A stretch of 34,029 nt of DNA from Flavobacteriaceae bacterium. GTDB taxonomy: Bacteria > Bacteroidota > Bacteroidia > Flavobacteriales > Flavobacteriaceae. The position numbers and the translations under genes are program-made. Of the stretch, positions 22,091 through 30,926 are shown piece by piece. The notes beneath the pieces are model-generated. The model was not told where the DNA came from. It made no database searches and saw nothing but the letters and a program-made list of their open reading frames with translations. Each line of letters opens with the position of its first letter. The stretch's first letter is position 1. Location of the stretch: the NCBI GenBank assembly GCA_019634365.1, contig JAHQVM010000034.1, positions 1 through 34,029 of the forward strand, written 5' to 3'.

Positions 22091-23047
22091 TTACTTGATA
22101 ACTTTGTAAGTAGCAGATTGTCCGTTTACTTCAACCTGTACGATGTAAGCACCGCTTGCCATTTGAGACATGTCAATAGAAGTAGACAATGCATCAACGT
22201 TAGAAGCGTATACTTGCTGTCCAAGAATGTTGTAAATAGCTACTTTAGAGATAGCTTCCTGAGACTGTACGTTCAATCTGTTTTGTACTGGGTTAGGGTA
22301 GATAGAAACACCAATAGCTTCTAAATCACTAACTCCAAGTGGCTGATCAGAATACTGAATATCATCGATGTAGTAATCGTTATTCACAGAAATTGAGAAG
22401 AAGTTAAGACCTCCCAATCCAGTTGGTATAGTACCACCACCATCGGTGAAAGCAGTTCCAGCAGGAATTACATTTACATCATCAACGTCCATGAACCAAG
22501 TAGCGCTATCGATTCCAGCAGAGATATCCCATCCCATGTAGATTCTAAACCACTGGTCATGTGGGAAGTTAAAGTTAACGGCTCCTAAAGCAGAGTTGTC
22601 GATAAGACCTACTCCGTCGTTAGTTCCGTTAGCATCTTGGTTAAAGAAGATGTTACCTACAACCCACTCTCCACCAGCAATTGGTGTAAGACCTTGGATG
22701 TTGAAGTAAGCTTCCATGTTAGCAGGTACATAGTACCAGAAGCTTAGGTACCAAGTACCAAAGATTTTGTTACCTAGGTCCAATACGGGATCTACGATAT
22801 CACCAGCACCTGAGTCAGAAGGACGCACTCGATAAGACTGACTTCCGCTTAAAGCTTGTCCTGTAGATACTTCTCCAGCAGTTGAACAGTCAGAGAACCA
22901 GTCGATCCACCAGTCACCGCTACCAGGAACGAAACATACAAGACCCTCTGCATACCCTTCATGGTCATCAGTAAATGGATTAATTTGAGCGCTAGCACTA
23001 AAAGTGAAGCATGCTACAAGTAAAAGCAATAAATAATTTTTTTTCAT
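22091..23047 (-). CDS. Secreted protein with T9SS type A sorting domain
   Basis: A 318-residue exported protein with signal peptide MKKNYLLLLLVACFTFSASA. Residues of about 25-225 look like a jelly-roll or LamG-like beta sandwich, rich in Trp, Gly and Asp, for example GTWYLSFWYYVPANMEAYF and DQWFRIYMGWDIS. Such domains often bind carbohydrate or protein. Residues 245-318 (VSIYPNPVQNRLNV to ATYKVIK) are a T9SS type A sorting domain with the usual IYNILGQQVY strand. It has its own -7 box (TAAATTTG, 23085 to 23078) and terminator, so it is a separate unit next to the SusCD operon. A link to that importer is only positional. Confidence 0.85.
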   Translation of the reverse strand: MKKNYLLLLLVACFTFSASAQINPFTDDHEGYAEGLVCFVPGSGDWWIDWFSDCSTAGEVSTGQALSGSQSYRVRPSDSGAGDIVDPVLDLGNKIFGTWYLSFWYYVPANMEAYFNIQGLTPIAGGEWVVGNIFFNQDANGTNDGVGLIDNSALGAVNFNFPHDQWFRIYMGWDISAGIDSATWFMDVDDVNVIPAGTAFTDGGGTIPTGLGGLNFFSISVNNDYYIDDIQYSDQPLGVSDLEAIGVSIYPNPVQNRLNVQSQEAISKVAIYNILGQQVYASNVDALSTSIDMSQMASGAYIVQVEVNGQSATYKVIK

Positions 23048-23077
23048 AATAGATAAATTTAAAGTTTAATATGATCT

Positions 23078-23085
23078 CAAATTTA
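23078..23085 (-). promoter_or_regulatory. -7 promoter box of the T9SS cargo gene
   Basis: TAAATTTG on the minus strand matches TAnnTTTG. Transcription would start near 23074, giving a leader of about 26 bases before the ATG at 23047. Confidence 0.5.
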
Positions 23086-23195
23086 CAAATTTTTTGGTAA
23101 AACTCATTTTTCAGTATTGTTTTTTTTGTTAAAAAATGGAGTAAATACCCGATAATTGGGTGTTTTTAACGGTTTTTTGAGGATCATGGGATAAA

Positions 23196-23222
23196 AAAAG
23201 GCGAGGTAAATCCTCGCCTTTT
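23196..23222 (-). terminator. Intrinsic terminator of the SusCD operon
   Basis: AAAAGGCGAGG, a 5-nt loop, CCTCGCCTTTT, with a longer T-run on the minus strand. The 11-bp stem lies 22 bp after the small lipoprotein gene. Confidence 0.85.
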
Positions 23223-23244
23223 CATTTATTATTAAGTTTCCTTT

Positions 23245-23811
23245 TTATGTGTTAAGGAAAATAACTCTATAGAAGAATGGAGCATTGAAGTAAATACCTC
23301 CAGATACTTGTCCACCTACATCAGTGTTGGTGAATACAGTTCCGTCCGCCATCTCTAATTCCAATCGCAATGCAGCGAATGAAGGAACAGGGATTTCAGC
23401 ATTAGGGAATGTGTCCAAGAATAGTTGCGTAGGAACGATGAATGTTCCTCTTGGTAGTCCATTTGCGTCTATACTGAACTCACTAGATGCGAAGCTCGTT
23501 AAAAGAGCCTCATCGGTTACTGAGGTAGTAAGATCTTGGTCTTCCCACAATTGTAGATAAACACGTACTTCAGTGAAATCTGGAATAAAACTTCCATTAC
23601 CTTGTTGTACTTCAAGGATCAATTCAAGAAAGTTATTGGTCTCATTAGTGGCTGTTACCAAACTTGGCAAATCACTAATGGTTCTAACAACCGCACCGGA
23701 CTCTGTGTCAACACTGTCCAATACCTCGTCGATGATCAAATCTGAATCCTCGCAAGACACTCCTGCCAGAACAACCATCGCTAGCATTAAATATTTGAAT
23801 ATGTTTTTCAT
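23245..23811 (-). CDS. Small lipoprotein, third gene of the SusCD operon
   Basis: A 188-residue lipoprotein with lipobox AGVSC, acylated Cys20 and the acidic stretch EDSDLIIDE right after it, which suggests surface exposure. The body is beta-rich with hydrophobic strands (FLELILEVQQGNG, AALRLELEM). It starts 18 bp after the SusD stop codon and ends before a strong terminator, so it is the last gene of the operon. Small lipoproteins in this place can be accessory subunits of a SusCD complex. I do not recognise a catalytic or glycan-binding motif, and the role as a subunit is inferred from position. Confidence 0.78.
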   Translation of the reverse strand: MKNIFKYLMLAMVVLAGVSCEDSDLIIDEVLDSVDTESGAVVRTISDLPSLVTATNETNNFLELILEVQQGNGSFIPDFTEVRVYLQLWEDQDLTTSVTDEALLTSFASSEFSIDANGLPRGTFIVPTQLFLDTFPNAEIPVPSFAALRLELEMADGTVFTNTDVGGQVSGGIYFNAPFFYRVIFLNT

Positions 23812-23829
23812 AATGTCTATTATTTATAA

Positions 23830-25476
23830 TTAGTTAGCAGGAGGGAATCCAGGTGAGGCTGGGTTGTTATCCCAGAATACCTGCACACCTACGTTTGGTT
23901 TTTGAGTAATATTCGAATTTACGTTTGCCTCGTTGGCAGGGTAAAAGAAAGAACGTACAAAACCTCCTGGATTCGGCTCGATGTTGAATTGTAATCCATC
24001 ATTCGGGAATCCTTGTCTTCTATAGAAATTGTATGGCAACAATCCATTTCCATAGTGGTTAATGAAATGTTGGTTCCCCAAAATTTCCCACTTACCATTG
24101 GTGTTGGCGCTAGAGAAGGAGCTAGTAACACTACTAATGTACGCATTCACTTCTGCACTGGTTGGCTCAAAGCTATCATCTGCGTCGCTGTCTAAGTTTG
24201 CAAAGCCTTGTACCTTGTCAATAGACTTGTTAAGAGCACCTTGAAGTGCACTTTGTGCAGCTCCGGCATTACCACTGCCCAAGGCTACTTCAGCTCTCAT
24301 GAAATCTGTGTAAGAAGCAAGCATGATCGGCATGATACCGGCACCACCACCACCAGATCCAAGGGTGGCTGAACCAAAGGTGTCATCATCAAAACGACCT
24401 CCATAAGGATAAACACCGGCTACAGTTCTCAAGAATCCATCTGGTGGAATACCATTGTCGTTACCGTGGTCACGACCCCAGTATCCGTCCTCTACAGAAC
24501 AGAAAATCATATCACCAGGGAAATGAACGGGTCTTGGCTGTACAGAACATCCAAGTGTTGTTTGGTTTCCATCAGGATCACAAGATGCACCAGGAGTACA
24601 ATCATTTTGACGGTAGAAGTAGTATCTTCTTCTAGGGTCATCCAATTCAAGCATGGTGTTCATTAACCAAACTGATCTATAACGACCTGCACCAGAAGTA
24701 TTATAATCGGCTGCATAACCTGGGTGTCTAGTATCCGGGTTGGCTTCGTTAGCACCGTAAGGCCATTCGAAATCATCTGCAGAAGAAGAGATATAACTTG
24801 CTGGAGAATTAGCAATAGCGTTAAAGGCAGAAGTGTTACCCGTAGTTAGGTAAGCTTGCATTTTTACAGAATTCGCTAATCTTCTCCACTGATCTGCATC
24901 ATTGTCATAATAGAAATCATTCTCAAGTGTATTTCCTCCTTGACCTAGGAAATCAATTCCTTCGTCAATCAAAGCAAGTGCTCCAGCGTAAACATCTGCA
25001 CCTGGATCTGCCATAGGAGCAGGGAATTCTGATGGATTCGTTGCTTGGCTAAATGGAACATCTCCAAAATTGTCTACAAGTGTAATCAAAGTATAACCTT
25101 TAAGGATTCTCATAACCCCTAGATGCAAGAAGTTTTCTTCTGCAACTGCTAAGGTTTCTGCGGCAGCCATGTCTGAGAACATTCTTTGGTAAGCCAAAGT
25201 CCATTCCCCATCTAGTGCTACAGGCTGGTAAACGTTTACATACGTTCTACCGAACATATACTCGATTCTTGTTAACTGAGCTCCATTACGTCCCATTTGA
25301 CGCATAAAGCTTGCAAAGTCTATTTGGATACGAGTTAGGAAACGATCTAAACTCGCATTATCTGTGGTGATCTCATTCGGATCCTCAAGTAAATCTAAAT
25401 CTGTGGTTTCGCAAGACGTAAATGCAAGTCCAAGAAATAGAAGAACAATTGCTGATATTTTATTTAATTTTTTCAT
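23830..25476 (-). CDS. SusD/RagB-like substrate-binding lipoprotein
   Basis: A 548-residue lipoprotein with lipobox AFTSC, acylated Cys22 and ETTDLDLLEDPNE behind it. DLLEDPNE is the usual opening of the SusD-like subfamily that carries a nutrient-binding annotation. The helical TPR-like scaffold appears in FLHLGVMRILKGYTLITLVD and the conserved FGDVPFSQA segment. The C-terminal half has the RRQGFPNDG stretch typical of the family. It sits on the cell surface as the lid of the SusC barrel and captures substrate. The substrate cannot be named, as no glycosidase, sulfatase or peptidase gene is next to it. It starts 19 bp after the susC-like stop codon. Confidence 0.92.
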   Translation of the reverse strand: MKKLNKISAIVLLFLGLAFTSCETTDLDLLEDPNEITTDNASLDRFLTRIQIDFASFMRQMGRNGAQLTRIEYMFGRTYVNVYQPVALDGEWTLAYQRMFSDMAAAETLAVAEENFLHLGVMRILKGYTLITLVDNFGDVPFSQATNPSEFPAPMADPGADVYAGALALIDEGIDFLGQGGNTLENDFYYDNDADQWRRLANSVKMQAYLTTGNTSAFNAIANSPASYISSSADDFEWPYGANEANPDTRHPGYAADYNTSGAGRYRSVWLMNTMLELDDPRRRYYFYRQNDCTPGASCDPDGNQTTLGCSVQPRPVHFPGDMIFCSVEDGYWGRDHGNDNGIPPDGFLRTVAGVYPYGGRFDDDTFGSATLGSGGGGAGIMPIMLASYTDFMRAEVALGSGNAGAAQSALQGALNKSIDKVQGFANLDSDADDSFEPTSAEVNAYISSVTSSFSSANTNGKWEILGNQHFINHYGNGLLPYNFYRRQGFPNDGLQFNIEPNPGGFVRSFFYPANEANVNSNITQKPNVGVQVFWDNNPASPGFPPAN

Positions 25477-25495
25477 GTCTTATTCTTTATTTTAA

Positions 25496-28400
25496 TTAGA
25501 AAGTAGCATTAATACTAACACCATATCTCTTGCTACTTGGACCAGTTAAGAACTCAAATCCAGCCCCGTTACCAGCACCCAATCCAGTTGTGTTAGGATC
25601 GAAGTTGATTCCGTCAGGCGTGTTGTAAGCATCATACCAAAGGTTGAATCCACTTACTTTTATTCTAAAGCTTCCAAATGGAGTCTTCTCAAGTAATTTG
25701 CTTGGCAGTGAGTATCCAAGAGAAACTTCCTGTAAACGAAGTACAGAAGCATCGTAAACGGATAGGTCGGCTGCAGGACTCGCAAATCCATTAGAGAAGT
25801 AGAAGTCAGAGTTGTTAATCTGGATGTTGTTGGGCTGTCCAGTATCCTGGTTAACACCTTGAAGGATGTAAGTTCCCAAACGGTCTTCAGTATCTGTAGT
25901 AAGACCACGACCTAACAATGTAGATACATAAGCAGAGAAGATATCTCCACCAGATACGTGGTTAAACTGCACATTTAAAGTAAGACCTTTCCAAGACATT
26001 GTGCTGATGTAGTTCATTACGAAGTCTGGGTTGGCATCACCAATTTTTGGTACCAATCCACCTTCAGTTACTGTTTCAGCAACATAGTTACCAGCAGCAT
26101 CAATTAGAGGCTGTCCGTTTTCGTTTCTAGCTACTCTAGATCCGTAAAGTGCTCCTAGTGGATCACCGATAGTTGCGAAGTTACCCAAGTTGGTAAATCC
26201 AGCGTATACTACCTGCTCTGTATCCTGTCCTAGGTCTACTACTTCACTTTCGAAAGTGGTGTAGTTTACATTTACTTTCCAGTCGAATCCACCGTCGTTA
26301 GACTTAAAGATGTTAAGTCCTAAATCGGCTTCGATACCACTAGATTCAATCTTACCAATGTTGTTGTCGGTAAAACGTGCACCTGTAGAGGCAGGAATTG
26401 GTTGGTCCTCAACAATAAGGTCTGTAGTCTCTCTTGTAAAGTAAGAAACGTCAAAACTCAATCGGTTGAAGATTTTACCTTCCGCACCAAATTCGATTTC
26501 TTCGAAAAGCTCAGGCGCGATATCTGGGTTACCAATACTACTGTCAGTAGTGTTAGTAGTAACATCATTTCCGTTAGCATCCTGATACGCTTGCGTATCC
26601 AAGTTTACTAGAGTAACAGTAGGATATCCCGTAACGAAGTTTGCAGACGTTCCGTAACCAGCTCTCAGTTTCAAGTAGTTCAGACCATTATCAGACTGAA
26701 TTCCTTTGAAAGCACTTGTTGGTACGAAAGAGGCACTAACTGCAGGATAGAACAGAGAGTTGTCGTTAGAGTTAGATACCCAGTCATTACGTCCAGATAG
26801 GTTTAAGAAAAGGAAGTTGTCATAGTCTAACAATACCTGTCCAAATACCCCGATGATATTTCTTCTTTGGTGGAACTCAATTTGAGTTCTTTCAACATAA
26901 CCTGAGTGGTCAAAGAAGTTAAATACCTGTTGGTTGAAACTTCTTAAACCGATACGGTTAAAGTCTGTACTTTGAGAAGTAGCACCCAAACTGAAATTCA
27001 TATTTACTTTCTCATTAAGGAAACTAAAGTTGTTTCCAGAGAATACAATTCTGTGATCGTAAATAGTATTGGTGGTGTTTACAGTTTCATAGAAACCAGA
27101 GTCAACATTGATATCTCCAGTTACCCCTCCACGGTTCTGTCTGTTTACAGAATCTTCGGAGTAGGTATCAACACTCGCTTGGTAGAAAATGTTGAAGTTA
27201 TCTGTTAGATCGTAGTCAACTGCAGCATATCCATTCACACGGTTTACTAACTGAGAGAAACGAGCGTGCTTGATAGTCCATAGTGGATGCTGGATAGCGT
27301 TGTCATCTCTATAGTAAATACTACCTCCGTTTGGAAGTTCGAATGGAAGCTCGAAGAAGTCGATACTTCTTGGAGTATAGAATAAGTCACCAAAGATTGA
27401 CGAACCTGCTCCCACTGTACTACTACCAAAACTAGTTGAGATAGGAGGAGTTTTAAGGTCTGTCTTGGTGTAAGTCATCGAACCTCTAATGTTGATCTTA
27501 TTGTTAAGTTTAGCGTCTCCAGAAATCGTCAAGTTATTACGCTTAACATTGTTTCCAGGAGTAAATCCATCTTCATCAAGATGTGAGAATACAACACCGT
27601 ATCCATATTTTCCATCTTCACTTCTTCCACGTGCACTTACCGAAAGGTTTACAGCAAGTCCTTTACGGAAGAACTCTTCAACACTATTTCTTGGTTTCCA
27701 ATCGTAGCGAAGTGGCTCACCATTGGAATCTAAGAATTGCTCTTGATATTCAGGAGCGTTGGTAAGAAGCCAGTTAGAAGTTGCATATGGGTGAGGAAGT
27801 GTTCCGTTCTCGTCAAAGGCAGGGTCATTAGCCCATCCACCTAAGCCATCACGGTAGAATCCTGGTCCCCAGTTACTGAAGAACCATCCAAATGCTTGGT
27901 CAAATCCACCACCATATCGATCTTGGTAGTCTGGAAGTAAAGAAACCTCGTTTACAAATACAGAAGAAGAAATCTCAACTTCCTGCTTTGCGTTTTGAGC
28001 TCTAGAGCTTCCTGTTTTTGTGGTAATAAGAATTACCCCGTTACGACCTTGTGTTCCATAAAGCGTTGTTGCAGCCAAACCTTTCAGGATGTCCACACGC
28101 TCAATGTTGTTAGGGTCAATATCGAAAGAACGACTGGATCCCATGTTACCATCAACAAAGTTACCAGCTTCATTAGTGTCGTTACTAATTGGCACCCCGT
28201 CAATAACGTAAAGTGCGTTGTTGTCACCAGAGAAGGAGTTGGTACCTCGGATAATTACCTTGTTGGCCGATCCAGACAAACCATTTTGAGTCGTAATGTT
28301 GATACCGGCAGCTTTACCTGTCAATACACGTGTAAGGTCAGTCTGTGGACTTTCCTTAATAGACTCCTGCTGGATGGATGATACCGAGTATCCAAGAGCT

Positions 28401-28753
28401 TTTTTCTCTTTTTTAACGGCAAATCCAGTTACTACCACCTCGTTTAGGATAGAGGCATCGGGTTGCATGGCAAAAGAAATGTTAGACGTTGCCGCCGTAA
28501 CAGGTTTTTCTTCTGTCTTGTAACTTAGGTAACTGTACACCAAGGTTTGCCCAGCCGCAACATTGATGGAGTAGTTTCCGTCAAAATCGGTTTGGGTACC
28601 GTTTGATGTGCCTTTTACAATAACATTGACCCCAGGTAATGGCAGATTGGTTTCATCTGTCACGGTACCTGAGACCGTCTTTTCTTGTGCGAACGTAAGT
28701 TGCACTACAAACGCCAGTAATAGCGTTAAAATTCCACTAAACTTTGTTCTCAT
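25496..28753 (-). CDS. SusC/RagA-family TonB-dependent outer-membrane transporter
   Basis: A 1085-residue TonB-dependent importer. Order of parts: signal peptide 1-22, carboxypeptidase-regulatory-like domain at about 24-98 (VSGTVTDETNLPLPGVNV), TonB-box-like LNEVVVTGF at 103-111, and plug at about 118-245 with the SusC-type LTGKAAGINI, IIRGTNSF, LYVIDGVPI and GLAATTLYGTQGRNGVILIT. The rest is a 22-strand-type barrel ending in aromatic phenylalanine (SINATF). With the SusD-like lid it forms an energy-driven pore for large substrates, powered through TonB-ExbBD. It is the first gene of the operon. A perfect 10-bp inverted repeat lies 40 bp upstream. No ECF sigma, anti-sigma, hybrid two-component or SusR-type gene is adjacent, so local control is not visible. 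Confidence 0.95.
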   Translation of the reverse strand: MRTKFSGILTLLLAFVVQLTFAQEKTVSGTVTDETNLPLPGVNVIVKGTSNGTQTDFDGNYSINVAAGQTLVYSYLSYKTEEKPVTAATSNISFAMQPDASILNEVVVTGFAVKKEKKALGYSVSSIQQESIKESPQTDLTRVLTGKAAGINITTQNGLSGSANKVIIRGTNSFSGDNNALYVIDGVPISNDTNEAGNFVDGNMGSSRSFDIDPNNIERVDILKGLAATTLYGTQGRNGVILITTKTGSSRAQNAKQEVEISSSVFVNEVSLLPDYQDRYGGGFDQAFGWFFSNWGPGFYRDGLGGWANDPAFDENGTLPHPYATSNWLLTNAPEYQEQFLDSNGEPLRYDWKPRNSVEEFFRKGLAVNLSVSARGRSEDGKYGYGVVFSHLDEDGFTPGNNVKRNNLTISGDAKLNNKINIRGSMTYTKTDLKTPPISTSFGSSTVGAGSSIFGDLFYTPRSIDFFELPFELPNGGSIYYRDDNAIQHPLWTIKHARFSQLVNRVNGYAAVDYDLTDNFNIFYQASVDTYSEDSVNRQNRGGVTGDINVDSGFYETVNTTNTIYDHRIVFSGNNFSFLNEKVNMNFSLGATSQSTDFNRIGLRSFNQQVFNFFDHSGYVERTQIEFHQRRNIIGVFGQVLLDYDNFLFLNLSGRNDWVSNSNDNSLFYPAVSASFVPTSAFKGIQSDNGLNYLKLRAGYGTSANFVTGYPTVTLVNLDTQAYQDANGNDVTTNTTDSSIGNPDIAPELFEEIEFGAEGKIFNRLSFDVSYFTRETTDLIVEDQPIPASTGARFTDNNIGKIESSGIEADLGLNIFKSNDGGFDWKVNVNYTTFESEVVDLGQDTEQVVYAGFTNLGNFATIGDPLGALYGSRVARNENGQPLIDAAGNYVAETVTEGGLVPKIGDANPDFVMNYISTMSWKGLTLNVQFNHVSGGDIFSAYVSTLLGRGLTTDTEDRLGTYILQGVNQDTGQPNNIQINNSDFYFSNGFASPAADLSVYDASVLRLQEVSLGYSLPSKLLEKTPFGSFRIKVSGFNLWYDAYNTPDGINFDPNTTGLGAGNGAGFEFLTGPSSKRYGVSINATF

Positions 28754-29224
28754 TTTATAATTTATTTGAATTAGCCAATGCCAAAAATCACAATAAAAAG
28801 TTAATTACACAACTTTTTATACTTAAAGTTTAGTTTTTTTTATGGGAACGTTAACGCATCGTTATGACGATAAACTTCAATGTGTACGGGGGATTGAAAA
28901 TGATGTGCAATTCTATATGTTACGAATAAGGTAAAGTAAAAGAGTTGCTCGCCCAATGATTAAACAGTCCAAAATTTCACCTTCCCGTAACCGCCCAACT
29001 GGCGTAAACGCGTTGAAAGCAAAACGTTAAGCAATACGAGGTTTTTCCAAAGACCCGAGACGTTAAGGTAAAACCCGATTTGTCCTTACGCTTAGGCCGT
29101 TCGGGAATAGTTAAAAAGCTAAAGGTGTATAGCAAGGTGTCTTGATTGAAAGAATACTTGGGCAATTTGTTGGTCTCCCTTCATAAATTGAGCTTTGGCA
29201 TTTGCCACAACAGTTCCAAAATTG
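28754..29224. other. 471-bp gap without a supported gene, between susC-like and Omp85-like genes
   Basis: The first about 100 bp (28754-28850) are AT-rich and should hold the susC promoter and leader, including the inverted repeat at 28793-28820. From about 28960 to 29120 the sequence is less AT-rich and contains short repeats: ACGTTAAG at 29024-29031 and 29060-29067, the palindrome AACGCGTT at 29007-29014, and related ACGTTAACG at 28848-28856. Frames of about 60 residues on the minus strand (such as 28977-29165) have no family resemblance, no good start region and no conserved-looking pattern. I see no tRNA fold or clear terminator. It could hold an RNA, a regulatory region or gene debris. 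Confidence 0.5.
28793..28820. promoter_or_regulatory. Perfect inverted repeat upstream of the susC-like gene
   Basis: ATAAAAAGTT at 28793-28802 is the exact reverse complement of AACTTTTTAT at 28811-28820, with an 8-nt spacer. It lies 40 bp before the start codon. It could be an operator, or an RNA hairpin if transcription starts further upstream. No full TAnnTTTG box is seen nearby, so the promoter position is open. Confidence 0.5.
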
Positions 29225-30922
29225 TTAAAAACGTGAAGAAAGGCTGATATGGATTTTGGTATTTGCAAATTTGAATTCTTGATCCTGCGATATGCCATTG
29301 GCAATGTTGAATCTAAAAAGGCCGGCCTCTGTATTCAAGCCCAGTCCCATGCCAAAACTAAATAGCTCTTCCTTTAAATCAAGGACATTGTTTTCGAAGT
29401 AGGCCACATCAACTATACTATGTATGTATGTGGTGCTACTAAAGAGATATCGGTATTCTGTATTCAGAACACTGAACAGAGAAGCGTCTATACTGTTCTC
29501 GCTAAATCCCCGAATACTATTGATGCCCCCAAAGCGAAAAAGTTCATTGGTAAGGTAGTCCTCACTGGAAAGGACACTGCTTTCATTATTCAGGTAAATT
29601 GAGTTCCTGAGATTAAGGTTGAAAATATGGCTCACCTTGGTCGAGATCCTAAACTGATCTTGCTTTCCGTTCTCATTTTCCCTGTTGCCAATTTCCCCGT
29701 TCAATTCTATGAGTGTTTTGTTGGGGAAAAAACCTTGTATTTGGGGTTTTCTGAAACTAAGGCCCAATAGCGCATATCTCGAATTGTAATCCTGCACCGG
29801 GGATCCCGCGATAACTTCATCCAACAGATTACTGGATTCGTAGGTTCGGTAGCCTGCGGATAGTGATAGGTTGGGGCCGGCTTGGTATTGTAGCCTTGCT
29901 TGTTGGTCAGTGGTGGAAAATGTGCTGTCCCTTTTAAAGATGGTAAGTTCTGCACTTACCCCGAATGGAGATTTGAAGAGGTACGGCAAAACGGTTTTTA
30001 CCCTAAAGTTCTGTTGTTCCCTTCCATCGGCTTTATAATTAATCAATAATTGTTCTCCAAAATTTAAGTTGTTGTTAAGCTCTAGGTTTAGGTAGCCATT
30101 GAATTCTATTTTATTGGTTTCGGGATTGGTGGCAAATCCTAAAATTCCGTCGAAAAGATTATTGTTCCGTTTTTCCAGATAGAAATACACGGTGGTGGAG
30201 TCTTTCCTGAAAAGTGCCTCTGGAGGTTTTAGGGTAGATACAAATCCAAGGTTATTGAGCAGTTCATTTTGCTCTGTGATTTTATCTCGGTTGAAGGTAC
30301 GGCCGGTTTTTGTACCTGCGTAGTATTTCAAAAATGACTTGGGAAATTTTTCGTATCCCTTAATGACGATTTTATCTAAGGTGCGTTCTGGGCCTTTCGC
30401 AATATTCAACTTTGCCATTAAGGTGCGGTCATCCTGTTTTTGAATTTCAGATAACGCGACCCTTGCAAATGGATTGCCCTTTTGACTGAGCTGTTTGTTC
30501 AAGTAAGAGAGCGCTTCTTCAATATTGGACAAGGCAATGACAAAGTAACCTTGCCCTTCTTCCTTTGCAATGAATTCCAATAGGTCCTTTTCTATGAGAT
30601 CCGGATCGTAAATAATTTTAATTTGATTCCAGCGGTTGCCAAGGAACAGTGTCGAACGATATAGCGAGTCGTTCAGTTTGTCTAACTGTAGCTGTCGACT
30701 TTCGATGTATCCTTTCTTCTGCAATTGGGGTAGGAGTGAATCCAATTCCTGGGAAAGGGACTTGAAATCGGAATGCGAAAAGTTGGTCCCCAGGGAATCC
30801 AAAAGATCTTTTGGGAGTTCCTTTTCCGCAGTAATTTCCAAGGTTAAATTTTGAGCATAGGCGACTTGGGAAATTAGTATATATATATTAAGGTATAAAA
30901 ATAGATACAGAAAATGCTTCAA
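29225..30922 (-). CDS. Omp85/TamA-like outer-membrane protein
   Basis: From the TTG at 30922 this is a 565-residue exported protein with signal peptide MKHFLYLFLYLNIYILISQV. After it come two or three POTRA-like stretches at about residues 30-260, for example NRWNQIKIIYDPDLIEKDLL and RTLDKIVIKGYEKFPKSF. A C-terminal barrel ends in a terminal phenylalanine (HISLSSRF). The Omp85 loop-6 signature appears as GGINSIRGFSENS with Arg471. The family inserts or exports proteins at the outer membrane; the substrate is unknown. The frame is open to a TTG at 31000, but a GGAGG at 30927-30931 sits 4 nt before the TTG at 30922, the signal peptide starts there, and the -7 box predicts a start near 30998. 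No ATG is available. Confidence 0.85.
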   Translation of the reverse strand: MKHFLYLFLYLNIYILISQVAYAQNLTLEITAEKELPKDLLDSLGTNFSHSDFKSLSQELDSLLPQLQKKGYIESRQLQLDKLNDSLYRSTLFLGNRWNQIKIIYDPDLIEKDLLEFIAKEEGQGYFVIALSNIEEALSYLNKQLSQKGNPFARVALSEIQKQDDRTLMAKLNIAKGPERTLDKIVIKGYEKFPKSFLKYYAGTKTGRTFNRDKITEQNELLNNLGFVSTLKPPEALFRKDSTTVYFYLEKRNNNLFDGILGFATNPETNKIEFNGYLNLELNNNLNFGEQLLINYKADGREQQNFRVKTVLPYLFKSPFGVSAELTIFKRDSTFSTTDQQARLQYQAGPNLSLSAGYRTYESSNLLDEVIAGSPVQDYNSRYALLGLSFRKPQIQGFFPNKTLIELNGEIGNRENENGKQDQFRISTKVSHIFNLNLRNSIYLNNESSVLSSEDYLTNELFRFGGINSIRGFSENSIDASLFSVLNTEYRYLFSSTTYIHSIVDVAYFENNVLDLKEELFSFGMGLGLNTEAGLFRFNIANGISQDQEFKFANTKIHISLSSRF

Positions 30923-30926
30923 ATTG

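Noticed and set aside
23100-23190. Run of T/A tracts upstream of the T9SS cargo gene as a possible origin or attachment site
   Set aside because: This is an ordinary AT-rich intergenic region between a terminator and a promoter, without iterons or flanking integrase.
28977-29165. 62-residue minus-strand frame in the gap before susC
   Set aside because: No recognisable family, no start context and atypical composition. Kept only as part of the unexplained gap.
29119-29304. 61-residue minus-strand frame overlapping the Omp85-like 3' end
   Set aside because: Half of it is a shadow of the Omp85-like gene in another frame and the rest shows no family pattern.
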